A stretch of 64,000 nt of DNA from Bryoerythrophyllum caledonicum (GCA_963971425.1 OZ020517.1:19372904-19436903); one strand, 5' to 3'. Shown: positions 1 to 11,940, counted from the first letter of the stretch. Notes: generated by a model from the sequence alone, not told the origin. Translations and numbers: made by a program.

Positions 1-830
1 ACCGAGTCTCAACTCTCATACCGGGTATGTGGCAAGTGAAGGTTTCAGCTGCATAGACCTGTATAAAGTGTAATCCGGGTATCACCTATCAAACCCGGAT
101 ATCACTAATCACTCCTGGTTCCGACACTCAATCCGTGTAACATCACTCAACCTGGGTGTCCGCATATGGACCGGATATCAACATATGGATCAGGTCTACA
201 ACAAACCAGGGTATCTCTTACTGTCCAGGATATCAACCAAGCCCCGGGTATACATCTATTGTCCGTGTATGAACCCCCAAACCCGGATATCAACCCACAG
301 ACCTGGGTGCAACCCAGACCCGGGTATACTCCATGCCCTGGGTATACACTAATCACCCGGGTACCAATAGAGTGCCGGATATCAGTAGAAGAAATGGGTA
401 TAAGCTGAAAACCGGGTATCAGACCCTAAACCAGGTATTAACTCTCGAAACGGGTATCAACTGCAGTACCGGGTATCAGACCCACTGCCCCGATATTGAC
501 CCGACGCCCAAGTCACCAACCTCTGCCCCAGATATCAACCTGTCCTGGGTATGAGCATCAGAACCGGGTACGGCATAAGAACAGGGTATAATCATAGGCA
601 CCCGGGTATCCTGGAGTTAACCGGATATCAGCAAGAACCAAGTATCAACCAGCACCGGGTATCAGGTGGAAAATCGGGTACCAGGCTCACAGCGGGTACC
701 AGCCTCACACCAGTGGGTATTAGCCTCGCACCAGGGTATCAGCTAAGGACCGGATCTAGGTAGCAGGGTATAGATAAGTGCCGGATAGAAGTATCAATGA
801 CCGGGTAGGAGTACAGTCGAACGAACCCTG
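1..830. repeat. Degenerate tandem array, about 20-bp period, GGGTATC core
   Basis: The stretch is filled with variants of a core close to ACCGGGTATCA, spaced about 18-21 bp apart, for example near 411, 431, 449 and 467. Roughly 40 degenerate units can be followed. Short open frames on both strands are by-products of the repeat. The array probably continues left of the window. A similar GGTATC core at a roughly 11-bp spacing occurs inside the small transposon at 40692-40936, but common origin is not shown. Confidence 0.75.
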
Positions 831-2204
831 TCTGCGCCGCCCTGTCAATGGTTGTCTGTGCGCACAGACACGATGCGGTGGTGCAGAAATCCCGAACGTC
901 TGCACTCGAAGGAACGCGTCTCACCTCCCGTGTCTGTCTGCAGGCCGAACTTCCCAGAACCGCGGACAATCTCTCACCGCGTATGATACTAACCACGAAC
1001 ACAAGCGCGCTCACCCACACTACGGCTAACCGCAACATTCAAAACTCACTCAGCCGTTCCAACTTCCTCGCATTCCCACAAAAGCTCGTCGCCCGAAGTT
1101 CCCCTGCAATTCCAAGCCTGACGATGACCGTGAGCCCGCAGCGACGGCGAGGACAACTGGTTCTTGTGCACACAGAACTGAAGACGCAGGTACTACTGTT
1201 GCCCTTACTCGAATAAATGCAAACAGAACCTCCTCTCTTTGCAGCGAACATGTTAGAGTTTGGCTCCGCCATCGTCAACTTCCCCTGCTTCGCCAGCCAT
1301 GGTGTCCCTCAAGCTGCAGGCGATCGGACGCACTGGGTCCCGAGGGCACGTGACGCAGGTGCGCGTCAAGTGCACCCAATGCGAGGCCCCTTGCTCAGCG
1401 CCCCCCCAGAACACTGCGATGCCGCTAGACGCACCACCGCACGTCTCGAAAGAAATCGGACAAGGTCACACCTCGCCCCCCTGCAGTCAATCCTCGCACT
1501 AGAACAAGCTCCTGTGACAACCGCCACCCAAAAACCACCAGTGCACAGACGCGTCGTCTCTCTCCTGTGAAAGCGGATCTGAGATCCTCACAGAAAATGT
1601 GGATGAAGACTAAAGGCAACGGACTATCATCCACTTGGATTGGCTTAGAGTTGACATCCGCCACTCATTCTCACCCTTATCCAATGGATTTCATCCACTT
1701 AGCTAAGCACACTTGAGGTTTTGCAACAAAATTTCAGCACTATAACATTGCTCAAAAACACCCTAAACACAACATTTTGAGGGTTTTAAGTGTCACTAAA
1801 TCACTATGAATACACTTATATCTTAGTGATGATCTTTCTCAAGTAATATACAAGTAGAAAATACTCATAAACTACACATAGTCAAGCCAATGCCATTCTT
1901 AAAGAATGAACGCATAATAACAATGAAGTTCAAGAAGTGCACGCACTCTCTCACTCCATCACGTGGGAGACTCAACTTGAGAAAGATGAGTCTCCCCACA
2001 CTACACGTGGAGGTCATTTGGACTCCAAGTCCCAAATGAGGTGTCAAAAGACACCACCAAGGCCCTAAAAGTCAAAGCACACTAACACTAACTCTAATTA
2101 ACAACTAAAGCTAGCATCCAGGGTTTCCTTGGGCCATTTAACCTCCTAGTTGGTTTACAACGCGTAAACCAACCTCCACAAACCCTCCAACGCGTCGAAC
2201 CTGA
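831..2204. other. No gene recognised
   Basis: About 831-1600 is moderately GC-rich with several short overlapping open frames on both strands. None has a recognisable domain, consistent start or splice structure. About 1680-2200 is AT-rich and featureless. Nothing here matches another part of the window until about 2204, where block A begins. Confidence 0.5.
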
Positions 2205-3640
2205 CAACATCTTTGAGTGATGCATGTACATGGTAGTAGCCATTGTGGGACCGTGTTCTCCGGTGGGTTGTTGTGAAAGGTACCAACATTCATATAGATG
2301 AGGCATCTAGATTTACTAGAAGATACCAGCAATTTTCTAATTTCCCATACTGCTTTGTCATGTCTTTTGACCATTAGTGCGTGAATGTGTGGTTGTTGAC
2401 ATTTAAGCAATACATGCAACCAGGTGTCTGGTTCGGTAGAGCTGCAGATGGGACATGTAATGGAAGAGAATCTTTTAATGTCCGAAGAATAGTTGTTTTC
2501 GAGCATTTCCCATATATTGAGATGTTCTAAATTTTATAATACAAGTTTTTTGTGAGTCAGTGATAAGAAGGTTTGATCAGAATTCATTGGAAAGTTCCTT
2601 GTCAATGTTTCTATTACCTGTCCATTGTTCTATGTTGGGAAAGTTTCTGGCCAATTCTGTTAAGTTGTTGTCTAAATCATATCTTTTAAGGTATTTGGGT
2701 AGGAATCTAATGGGGCCTTTGTCTGGGGTGTCATCCATGGAGGGCCATTCTTTCCATTGATAATAGTGTGGTGTGGGATGGGCATGTTCCAATGGTTCTC
2801 AGGCCTCTCTATGTTCTCTTTCTCTACCAATTTTTGCTAGTTCATCGGCTTTTTCATTCCCATCAATGCTCACATGAGCTCTGACTTTGTGTATTGATAT
2901 GGGTTGGGTTCGTGCTTGTAACATTTGCACCGTTGATGCTAAGATAGTTTTGTCAGGTGGCCATTGTGCATGGTTGGGTGTTGAATTTGTGTGTTTAGGA
3001 GGTATAATACATTGATGCAATCTGTAAAAATGTATGCGGGCTCATATGGGTATTGAGCATTTAGGATGCGTAGTGTTTTATGTACAACCATCATTTTGGC
3101 TCTGATGATGTTTTGGAGTCCATGTAGTCTTTTGGCTATTTTGATGTTTTTTGGTGCATTATATATGCCATATCCGGCTTTTTCTCTGTGCCAGTGTCCT
3201 AGGCTTACTTTTTCAGGTTCTTTAAATGATTTGTCCATAAAGAAACAATATCCAGGGTTTAATTTAAGGGGTAGGTTTGTGTTGTAGGGTGGAAGTGGTG
3301 TTGAGATAATTGGAGGTGTTGTGTTTGGATTTGGGTATTTGGCTTGGGACCATTGTTTATGGCGATTAATTGTGATAGGCGTGGATGTGGGTGGGGCTAG
3401 ATTGGCATATATTTGTTTGATATGGAGGGTATTAGTCAATGATTTTAAATGTTCTATGATTATTTTAGTGCCGATTGTGTTGTTTTGATGATGTACGCAT
3501 ATTATTTGTTAAGTGGATTTTTCTTTTCTGGGTTTTTTACCTAGTTCTTCTGGTATGGTTGGTTCAAAATATGTTATGGTATCTGTTGGTAGTGCATGCA
3601 TGTCGGCGAAGGATGAGTATAGAGTGAGCTCCGCATTTCG
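2205..3640 (-). pseudogene. Retrotransposon 3' fragment, RNase H and zinc-knuckle, copy A
   Basis: This is the broken 3' part of a non-LTR-type retrotransposon polyprotein. Reading the minus strand from 3439, an RNase H type-1 fold begins with FMDKSF (first acidic residue), then RAKMMVVH where the second acidic residue should be, then FTDCIN. After a frameshift near 2950 it ends with HKVRAHVSIDGNEKADELAK (2799-3020). Next comes a frame with CPIC-x(10)-H-x(4)-C spacing (about 2138-2506), the cysteine-histidine motif common after RNase H in such elements. No reverse transcriptase domain precedes it: the frame breaks at about 3640, so the copy is 5'-truncated. The catalytic Glu is Lys here, and the copy is dead. 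Sister copies lie at 14308-15720 and 36424-37260. Confidence 0.75.
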
Positions 3641-3950
3641 TGGTTAGAGGAGGCGCCAGGACTTAGACTAGAAACCTTGAACTACGTAAAGTCAGAGGTT
3701 GTTGTCCTCACAGAGAGCCCACATATGTTCAGATCTAGAGGTTGGTGAGGCAGGGGATGCAGTTCACATGTGTTGGAAGTGCTCAAAACCAGATCTGGAA
3801 GTTCTTGAGGGGGATGGACTTGTCTATGAGTGAGAATGTTGCAAGTTCATTCTGAAGCGTGGGAAACTAGTGTTGTTGCGTAGATCTAGACTCATAGACC
3901 CTCCTTACCTTCAGATCTGTCCAGATTGGTGGTGATAGATCTAGATTTGC
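3641..3950 (+). pseudogene. PHD-like zinc-finger fragment, copy A
   Basis: This stretch is homologous to the open frame at 15778-16014, with a CWKCS-like start and a later CDCC-like pair. Here the frame is interrupted by a TGA (TGTCTATGAGTGAG near 3825). It lies between the retrotransposon fragment and the basic repeat in all three blocks. It is probably a captured gene scrap; the PHD identity is weak. Confidence 0.3.
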
Positions 3951-6230
3951 TTACCCACCATTTAGCCCTAATTCCTCCTTGAACCACGATCCCAACACAC
4001 TAGAGATTGAGCGACACCCGGAGCTAACACTGCCACTAAGTTACAAGCATTCAACAAACTCAAGGAAGCCAGATCTGCGCAATAGGAAACAAGAACAACC
4101 CGAATGTTCCAACACATGCTCGGCAGTACATGGAACAAACGCCCAAACCCGAAGATCAAGGAAACAGGCCACCTCTAAACCCTCTATCTCCATTCTAGTT
4201 TTATCAATTACAGATTTGGTCTTTTCTGTTTTGTTACCTTACAAGAGCATGCACAGAATTAACAGCAGTTACAAATGTTAGTACAAACCCAGGCAGTCAG
4301 TACAAGGCAGCATACATTACTGCAAGCATTGAGCTACCCGAAGAAAGCTGAAGACACGACACCCAATTCAAGGGTAGGTTGAGCGCCCGAAACCACACCA
4401 GGCATCACATGGTACAATCGAGCAAGCCCGAAAATCGTACAACCAGGCTATCCCTCAACCGTTTATCTCCTTCTTAAATTATCACCTACATGCTTGGTCC
4501 TTTACATACTTACATCCCACTTCAGCAACTACAGAATTAACAGGAATTACAAGTATTAGCAAGCATCACGAGAGCCAATGTAGGGCAGTTGCTAACATCA
4601 CCAAACTACAACACCCAAGAGGAGCAACTCGAAGCAACAACAACCCGAGGCCAGCAAATACACACAAATATTTGTTGTGTTCAACGGCAGCCTACACCAA
4701 ATTCAGTACCAAGACATCAACCCCTGATCTCAACGTACAACAACAACAAGACAGGAGCACAAGCTATTCATCACACGATCCAGCCCCCATTCCATAGATA
4801 ACCCCTCATCCCCCTCTCTCTTTGCATGCAATAACTACGTTCTATCTGTTATTTCAAATTACACATCTCATATTATCACAAAGTCTACGCTAAATTCACT
4901 AAGCACACACATATTCTATAGCTGCACACTTCTCCTTAGAATCAAACCTACCGTACAGTTGCACAGACCAATATACGAAAGATTTGCAGCTGGAGAAACA
5001 TACGCTGCCGCATAAGCCGCTCGCATCCTCTCCGTACACTTTATAGAGAAGACACCTGCCCACAACACCAAACACATCAAGATTGTGTCACAAGAGTGGT
5101 GATTGGGACTAAGAAGAACGACCGAATCTCAACAGGAAGACAGGAAAGTGAGGACGCAAGCTTACCTTGTAAATTCAGCTCAGACGAACAGGGCAGTAGC
5201 CAGAGAATCTCCACATGCCCCAGAGTAGGCGAGCAACAAAGCAAACAGGGAACAAATCGCAGGACCAGTGTCGAGAGGAAATGCTTGTAGCTGCAACATG
5301 TCAAGGACGACCGCATCAGCCCTCATGTCTCTGGTACAAGTATACAAGAGCTAAAGAGGAGTAGAACACCTAGAAAATCTCATAGCCCAGGAGCCAAAGG
5401 ACAACACCTCAAACGAAGCGAAGTACCCCGACAATCTAGACCTGACGTGCAGCACCTTAACTGGAGAAGAACACGTAGAAAGCGACATATAAAACCAGAA
5501 ACAGAGGAGCCCATTGTCCACATTAAAAGCGAACACACAAACTCGAGTAGCTCCAAAGGCAGCAAGCAACAATCCACAAGAAGGGGATCACCTCGAAGAC
5601 TTTGCGCAGGAAAACAACACAAGGAGAAGAGAGTCTCCCGTAGCCAAAAATCCAATGCGCAACAGAAAGAATGGAGAGCAATTGGCAGACCAAAAGTTGG
5701 TGTGGATAGCCTACATCTACACCAAGAAGCGGTGAAATACATTAGTCCTCAAAGACTTGGTACCAGCGTGTTGTAGATTAGGTGGAGCAAACTTCCCCGA
5801 AAACCCAGAATCAGCAAGCAGCAGATCAAACAGAGAAGACCACGTCAAGCGCGACTCACAAAAGCAGGAAACGACGTACCCGCTGTATACACCACAAGAA
5901 AACGCACATACACTGGTAGTTCCAAAGACGGTGAGAAGCAGCTCAAGAACATGAGGTTATTTTACAACTCCAACAAAGGCGAGCAACACAAGAGACACGC
6001 GGTCTCCCAAAACCCGAGAGACGACATGAAACACCAGAGGCGGAGAGCAACTAAGAGGCCCAGTACCGGTGAGCGATACCTGCAACTACACCGAAACGAG
6101 GAGGAATACATCAGCCCTCCAGACCTTCGAACTAGAGTCACAGAGCTCAAGTAGAGAAAAGAGCCCGAAAACGTTCACAACCCAAACACAAGAGAGCAGC
6201 AGAGAATTTGGGTTCTAGCTTATGAGATCA
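3951..6230 (+). repeat. Basic, glutamine-rich low-complexity repeat, copy A
   Basis: This family occurs three times (here, 26643-28430 and 37566-39175). It is rich in AGCAAC, GAAGAAC and CAGAAG-like motifs and gives Lys/Arg/Gln-rich frames on the plus strand. In this copy the frames are broken many times (pieces at 5447-5776 and 5951-6154). The only long frame is in block B (38056-39021). I see no conserved domain. It may be a retroelement leader or gag-like region, since an ORF1-like frame follows the family at 28436. Confidence 0.5.
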
Positions 6231-6260
6231 TTATCAGAAGAAAAAAGGTTGAATGCTATT

Positions 6261-6352
6261 ACCCTATTGTAGAATGGGTGTAGTACACGTGAGGTACCCT
6301 ATTGTAGAATGGGTGTAGTACACGTGAGGTACCCTATTGTAGAATGGGTGTA
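6261..6352 (+). repeat. 35-bp tandem repeat, 2.6 copies
   Basis: The unit begins ACCCTATTGTAGAATGGGTG and recurs at 6261, 6296 and 6331, an exact 35-bp period. Block B has only about 1.5 diverged units at 39229-39280. The array lies directly upstream of the Tc1-like transposase remnant. Confidence 0.9.
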
Positions 6353-6369
6353 TCACCCATGCTCAAAGG

Positions 6370-7289
6370 CAAGCGTGCGTCAGAGCTATTACACGAGGTG
6401 GACTACATACTACAGTAGATGTGAGAAATGCTTTGAATGAGCAACTGAAGGTGGTAATTAGCACCAAATCAGAGCTATTACACTAGGCAGACAAAATATT
6501 GCAGTAGATGTAAGAAATGCTTTGAATGAGCAACTAAATGTGGTAATTAGCACCAACATAATGAGGGAAACACATCATGAAGTAGGTCTTAGGTCTCTAG
6601 AAAAGCAGAAGAAGCCACTACTCACGACCTAGAATATACGTTCCACGTTAAAATTTGCTCAACAATATAAAGATTTGACTCTGCATCATTGGAATAGGGT
6701 GATTTTTAGTGATGAGACCAAGATCAATCGATTTCAATCTCAAGGTCGTGCTTGGTGTTCGGTACGGGATGAAGAATCTCATTAGTAAGCTCGTCATGTA
6801 AGTCAAACAATTGAACATGGAGGTGGTGCAATTTTTGTGTAAGGTTGTATGACTTCTCGTGGCATGAGATACATGTACAAGATAGAGGGGAAGATGAAAA
6901 AAGATTTATATCTTAGGATTCTTCAAGATGAGCTCATGGATAAATTAAATATTATCATTTCAATCCCTTTCATGTTATATTCCAACATGATAATGATCCT
7001 AAGCATACTGCTAAATCAACCAAACATTGGTTATCAATGCAAGATTTTGATGTGGTTACTTGGCCCCTCCAATCACCTGATTTAAATCCGATTGAGCATG
7101 TATGGACAATTGTGAAACTGAGGTTAAATGAGCATCCAACACCAGCCAAAGGAATGCTTGAGTTATAGGAGCGTGTACAAGATTCTTTTAATTCTATCAC
7201 TCCTATGCAATGTCAATGATTTTATCATAGCATGCCCAATGGCATCCAAGTTGTTTTAGCTTCCAAGGGAAGGTGGACAAATTATTGAT
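6370..7289 (+). pseudogene. Tc1-like (DD34E-type) transposase remnant, copy A
   Basis: Translation in broken frames gives the Tc1 landmarks: a helix-turn-helix-like stretch, FSDETKINRF with the first catalytic Asp near 6710, [10 protein letters not shown] with the second Asp near 6990, and [11 protein letters not shown] with the final Glu near 7090, ending in a GRWTNY-like C-terminus. A frameshift lies near 6950 (the frame drifts just before HVIFQHDND) and several stops interrupt it. An 89-bp segment at its 5' end is tandemly duplicated (starts at 6381 and 6470), which is not seen in copy B. It belongs to a different Tc1 subfamily from the intact element at 12594-14307. Confidence 0.8.
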
Positions 7290-9652
7290 ATGTAGGTCGA
7301 TATTGCTTACAAAATCGAGTCAATGAATGTAGCTTTTTTTGAATCCATGTTGTTTCTTGTATGCCTTTACAATTGGCATGAAACTTTGAATATGATGTAC
7401 TAGACTCTGATTATTAACATAAACAAATGACAATTTTAGTTCATGTCTTTCTTTTTCTGACATTGTGTGTAATGTTTGATGTAAGCAATTATTGACTCAA
7501 TTTTGAGGGTCAGTGTATGTTCTACCATGTGATATGTCATTGCATGCTAAAAAACACGAGTGTTGGAGGGATTTATAATAAGGAAAAAGGCCATGCAATG
7601 ACTAGGGATATGGAATGGAGGCATTTCCCTTCACAAAGCTATATTGTTTTTTAATTAAGTAGATGTTTTTTTGATAAAAATCCAAACAATAGATGAAAGC
7701 TTCATGCCTTATTGTCCTAGAAGAAAAAATAAATTTTAAGAAACGAACCTCCCTCATTTCTATACAACTAAACGTAAAATCAATTGAAGGGTGCCAAAAA
7801 CTTCTTTTACTATTGCCGGCCTTAAAAATTCCACTCTTCACCTCTACAATAGTACTATTTAGCTCTACGGTACCCTTCCTAGCTGCCCAAATGTGCAACT
7901 TTTGATGTTTAAAGTGCCAAAACTTTTTCTTCATAAATCCAAAAAATAAACCCCCATGAAGCTTATCAAACTTTGATCCTCTATACAATTTCCAAATTTA
8001 GATTTTTAAGAACCTACCCAAATCTCACTTGTCCCCCAACTGGACACTTGGTCTTTTAGGGGTTGAAAGACTATGATTAGTTGAGTAATGGACATTTTCC
8101 CTTTTAGGAATGAAATAAATTGATTTAGTAAGCCAATCAACCTCTAAATGGAAAAAGGCCGGAGGTGGGCTTTTCCAAATCTTTGAGCACGTTTCCATGG
8201 TTGCAATTAATATTTGCAATTCTTGAAATTTTGTATGGAGATGCAAAAAGTTGTGCCATCTTGAAGAAACAAATTGTCCAGTGTGGGCATGTTGGGCAAC
8301 TCCAAAATTGAGATTTTCATTTCTAGCAAGTAATATTTATTTCCCTTCATATTTTCAAAAAACACTCTCGTCTGTATTCAAAATATGCATTTTATCCCAA
8401 GTCAAAGATTTTAACACATTGTCACACATTGTCGGGCAAGGAGCCAAAAAAAATTCTTCTTTGCCACACAAAACTTTGAGATCTTCATATTTTTCACTTT
8501 TTATTTTTTCTATTACAAGACGTGGTGTAGGAATTCTTATTCACCATTTGGATTATCATTCTAAAAACATATTTTGTTCCCAAAGAATTTAAAACGTGAA
8601 GTGACACTTTTTGAACCTCCACTCCTTGCATTATTTTTTTGAATATGTTGCACCCCTTATCTACCTCTAAAAATTGGTGTACAGTACAAGGAGTTAATAT
8701 CATGATCAACACGATGAAATGCAATTTAGACCTTACATAGTGCAAAACTTTCACACCAAGCGAAGTCAAAGTTTGCTGATCCACTCAATGTAGGAATGAA
8801 TATGAACCATTTTTCCTACTTCAAACTGTGTAATCTTTCAATCCGTGTGGTCAAAGTTGATGAAATTTGGTGAGTATGTTATTTATGAAGTGTTGGATGA
8901 GATCCTACGGGTTATACTAGATTTGTTCATTTCCTTCCTTACCCATTGCACTAGGACTAACAGTTTTGAAGTGTTTTAGGTGTGAAATCGTCAAGCAAAA
9001 TTGAGGGGTTCATTACTTCTAATTTCCACGCCGCGAGCTACTAACTTATTTCAACTCTCCTCAAGTATAATGCTCAGCATCGCGAGCTCACGGGCGGCGC
9101 GAGTCCATTCATGGGGTCCACTCTCCAACTCAACGCTCGCACCTTCCCCGACCCTGCTATTCACAGTCACGCTCCTTGAAATTCGCCGACACCAGTCATC
9201 TCCTCATCGATCACCCGTTACCGCTCCTTAAATTCGCCGACACCAGTCATCTCCTCATCGATCACCCGACTGCAATAGCAAAGATAGAAAGAGAGAACGA
9301 ACCTTGGTCGCACGCGATCGAGGAGAGGAACTATAAGTCGACATCTCAGCTTGAATCATTGTCCAGGACGACGACATGAGAACAAGGCTCGGAAGCGAGA
9401 AATCCGATTTTACAGTGGATATCAAGCTCGGGAGATGACTTTGTGAAGAAATTTCACGTCGGGGGGAGGTAGCGTGTGAGATCAGAGCATCAGTATTGGC
9501 TGAAACATTCGATCGATTCGCGAAGTTCATGTTGCAGTGCGTTTCAGGAAATCTTCTCACGTGTTTTTCTTCAGAATTCTAGTCGTGTTCATTGATGTGC
9601 GGGGCCCTGGGGATTGGGATGTGATGATGTAGTGGGTGTGGTGTACGTCAAG
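7290..9652. other. AT-rich non-coding spacer and ankyrin gene 5' region
   Basis: No gene is recognised in 7290-9000; it aligns with 40126-43000 in block B. It preserves the empty sites of two transposons present only in B: the TA at 7850-7851 and TTAT at about 8912-8915. 9000-9652 is the 5' flank/leader of the ankyrin gene. A 52-bp direct duplication (about 9171-9222 and 9223-9274, containing CACCAGTCATCTCCTCATCG) is present here but single in block B. Confidence 0.6.
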
Positions 9653-11794
9653 ATGCAGTGGCTTGCTCGCCTTGCAGCCGTTGCGCATGGCGTCGCGGAG
9701 GTGGAGGTGCGTCGTCTCTTGCAGCTTGTAGCGGCCAGCTCGGGTGGCGCCGATGAGCGCGCCTGGAGCGTTCACGGGGGCGAGGCTTTGCACCGGATGG
9801 TGGAGTTCAATGAGGACTGCGGCGCTCTGCAGGCGCTGCTGGAGTGTGCGAATCTGGACGTGAATTGCCGCAGCAAGGACGGGCTGACGGCGCTGCACGT
9901 CGCGGCGCTCAACGGCCGGGAAGCGATGGTGCGCGCCTTGATGAGCCGAGAGGATTTGGACCTGAACGCGACGGCGGACTTTAAGCTGACGCCGCTCCAC
10001 GTTGCGGCGAGGCTAGGACACGTTCGCGTGGTGAAGGAGCTCGTCCGCGACGAGTGCAGGTTGATTCTGCACGCCAAGACGGTGCATGGCTTCACGGCGT
10101 TGCATCTCGTCGCGGAAGGAGGCGCTCGGTCAGAGGTGGTGGCGATCCTGCGCGCGGCGCATGAGCAGAGAATGTTTAAGGTGGGGTTTGAGAATTTTCG
10201 AGATGTTGCTGGACGGACGGCGCTACACTACGCGGCAAGGAATGGCGACACGGAGACGGTGCGGGAGCTTCTGGCCTTTTCGTCCGTGGATGTGGACGCG
10301 GTGGACGGCTACGGCCTCACGCCGTTGCACCTCGCGGTGCAGAAAGGCCACGTGAATGCGTCCTGCTTGCTCATGGGAGCTGACGGCGTCGATCTGAATT
10401 GCGGAAGCGGTGTCAGGACCATTGGATTCCAAGAAGCTATTCCCGATGGCGATCAGGGCATGCGTCTTCTTTACCCGGTTTTGAGCGACGAAGAACCGGG
10501 GCCAGTCGATGTGACGCCCATCCACATTGCGGCAATCGGGAGCCATCACAAGATTCTGAGCTCCTTGCTGAGCAGCATGCGCGTGAATCGCCGCGCCGTG
10601 GATTGTCAGGGTTTCACAGCGCTGCACCACGCTGTGGCGTTCGGAGACATCAGTGTTGTGAAGCTGCTGGTAGACGAGGCGGAGATCGATCTCAACTGCT
10701 GCGACTTCTTGGGCCGGACGCCCTTGGTGCTCGCCGCGACGCACTCGCGGCTGGAGGTTCTGCAAGCTCTGGTTGGAGACGCGACTGCTCTTGCAGTTAC
10801 GCCGGATGATTCGTTGGACCTGGCGATGCAGCTATTGGCCGTGGCCACGCGGCCGGAGGTTGCGGATTACATCATAGACTGCTTGGAAGCGTCTGCGCAG
10901 CCTGAATGCTCGTTGGTGCACTGGGCAGCGAAGAATGGGAACAAGGCGCTAATGAAGCTCGTTCTGGCGTGGAAGCCGGAGGCTGTGAACGCGACGGACG
11001 GGAGGAAGAAGCGGACGCCGCTGCATTTGGCCGCCATCCACGGCCACACGGAGCTCGTGCAGATCCTGTGCAGGGGGAAGCACTGGCCCTTGCGAGCCGC
11101 GGAGGTTGACAAGAAGGGCGCTCTTGCGCTGGACTACGCATTTGAGCAGGGGAAGCGGGCGCGCGAGATCCAAACGGGGCTGCTCCAGAGGCCTGACGTG
11201 AAGGAGTACATGGAGAGGATCTACAGGCTGGACATGAACACCATGAACGCGCTCTTCGTCGGGGCGACGCTCTTCGCGAGCGTAACCTACGTCGGATGGA
11301 TGCAGCCACCGTTAGGATTCGCCGAGGATTACCGATACCCACTGGAATCGCCTCCGGCTCCGGAAGGTACGTACGCCGTGTACGTGAAGACCAGCAACTA
11401 CAACGTGCGGCTTTTCTTCATCTTCAACACCCTGTCGTTCACCTTGTCCCTGGTCACCATCTTCCGGGGGATCGAGACGCTCGCCATACACCGCAGGGAG
11501 CTCGAAGCCGGGTACATGTCGCGGATCTTGCGAGCCGATATCCGTCACTGCTTCATCTACTTCTGCCTGTCTACCAACTTCTTCCTCGCCGCCTTCGACC
11601 AGGCCTTCCGCGCCGTCGTGCCCCCCAACGAGATGTGGTATATCCCCCTCATCATTTACACGCTGTGGGGCTCCTGGGGCTTCCTGTGCATCCTCATTGC
11701 GCGCAAGTGCATGAAGCGCAAGGTCAAGGAGTGGAGGCGCAAGTGGAAACGCATTCCCAAGCGCATCGTATCTCAATTCAAGAGGCTCTTGTAG
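9653..11794 (+). CDS. Ankyrin-repeat membrane protein with PGG-like domain, copy A
   Basis: An intact intronless frame of 713 codons; I chose the ATG at 9653 (MQWLARLAA) because upstream codons lack an ATG. Residues about 76-487 carry some nine ankyrin repeats with recognisable cores (GLTALHVAALNG, KLTPLHVAARLG, GRTALHYAARNG, GLTPLHLAVQKG, RTPLHLAAIHG). Residues about 530-556 (MNALFVGATLFASV, then GWMQPPLGF) match the PGG domain that follows ankyrin repeats in plant ACD6-type proteins. Three further hydrophobic segments lie near 586-606, 632-650 and 663-682, and a strongly basic tail closes the protein. A plasma-membrane or endomembrane protein in defence-type signalling is likely by family, not shown here. 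The frame is much more GC-rich than its surroundings. Its twin is 43610-45751. Confidence 0.92.
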   Translation: MQWLARLAAVAHGVAEVEVRRLLQLVAASSGGADERAWSVHGGEALHRMVEFNEDCGALQALLECANLDVNCRSKDGLTALHVAALNGREAMVRALMSREDLDLNATADFKLTPLHVAARLGHVRVVKELVRDECRLILHAKTVHGFTALHLVAEGGARSEVVAILRAAHEQRMFKVGFENFRDVAGRTALHYAARNGDTETVRELLAFSSVDVDAVDGYGLTPLHLAVQKGHVNASCLLMGADGVDLNCGSGVRTIGFQEAIPDGDQGMRLLYPVLSDEEPGPVDVTPIHIAAIGSHHKILSSLLSSMRVNRRAVDCQGFTALHHAVAFGDISVVKLLVDEAEIDLNCCDFLGRTPLVLAATHSRLEVLQALVGDATALAVTPDDSLDLAMQLLAVATRPEVADYIIDCLEASAQPECSLVHWAAKNGNKALMKLVLAWKPEAVNATDGRKKRTPLHLAAIHGHTELVQILCRGKHWPLRAAEVDKKGALALDYAFEQGKRAREIQTGLLQRPDVKEYMERIYRLDMNTMNALFVGATLFASVTYVGWMQPPLGFAEDYRYPLESPPAPEGTYAVYVKTSNYNVRLFFIFNTLSFTLSLVTIFRGIETLAIHRRELEAGYMSRILRADIRHCFIYFCLSTNFFLAAFDQAFRAVVPPNEMWYIPLIIYTLWGSWGFLCILIARKCMKRKVKEWRRKWKRIPKRIVSQFKRLL

Positions 11795-11940
11795 CTAGAA
11801 GCCCATGCATACTCGGATGGACAGCTCGGCTGGACATGTACAGTATACATGCCTGGATGGGGCCTCTACATGCCGGAATCCTCCGCGGTAGTGCCAGTAT
11901 GTCTCCCTTCTCGGGTACCTCTGTTGTACAATACCCAGAG

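Larger units (their letters stand above)
2205..11940. repeat. Segmental duplication, block A
   Basis: This block is colinear with 36424-45885 (block B): retrotransposon 3' end, zinc-finger-like fragment, basic low-complexity repeat, dead Tc1-like transposase, AT-rich spacer, ankyrin gene and its 3' flank. Long stretches are nearly identical. Differences are a roughly 0.66-kb deletion in B (between the equivalents of about 4115 and 4780) and two small transposon insertions in B whose empty sites are visible here near 7850 and 8912. The match stops about 150 bp after the ankyrin stop codon. The shared 5' truncation of the retrotransposon shows the whole block was copied rather than reached by independent insertions. 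Confidence 0.85.

Noticed and set aside
147..1664. Several 70-120 codon frames
   Set aside because: In 1-830 they are by-products of the tandem array; in 831-1664 overlapping frames on both strands have no domain or start context.
9614..9652. Extension of the ankyrin protein upstream of 9653
   Set aside because: The in-frame upstream codon at 9614 is TTG; the first ATG in frame is 9653, and both copies share it.
9772..11776. Frames of 67-227 codons antisense or shifted within the ankyrin genes (also 43729-45777)
   Set aside because: They are shadows of a GC-rich coding sequence; the ankyrin frame explains the conservation.
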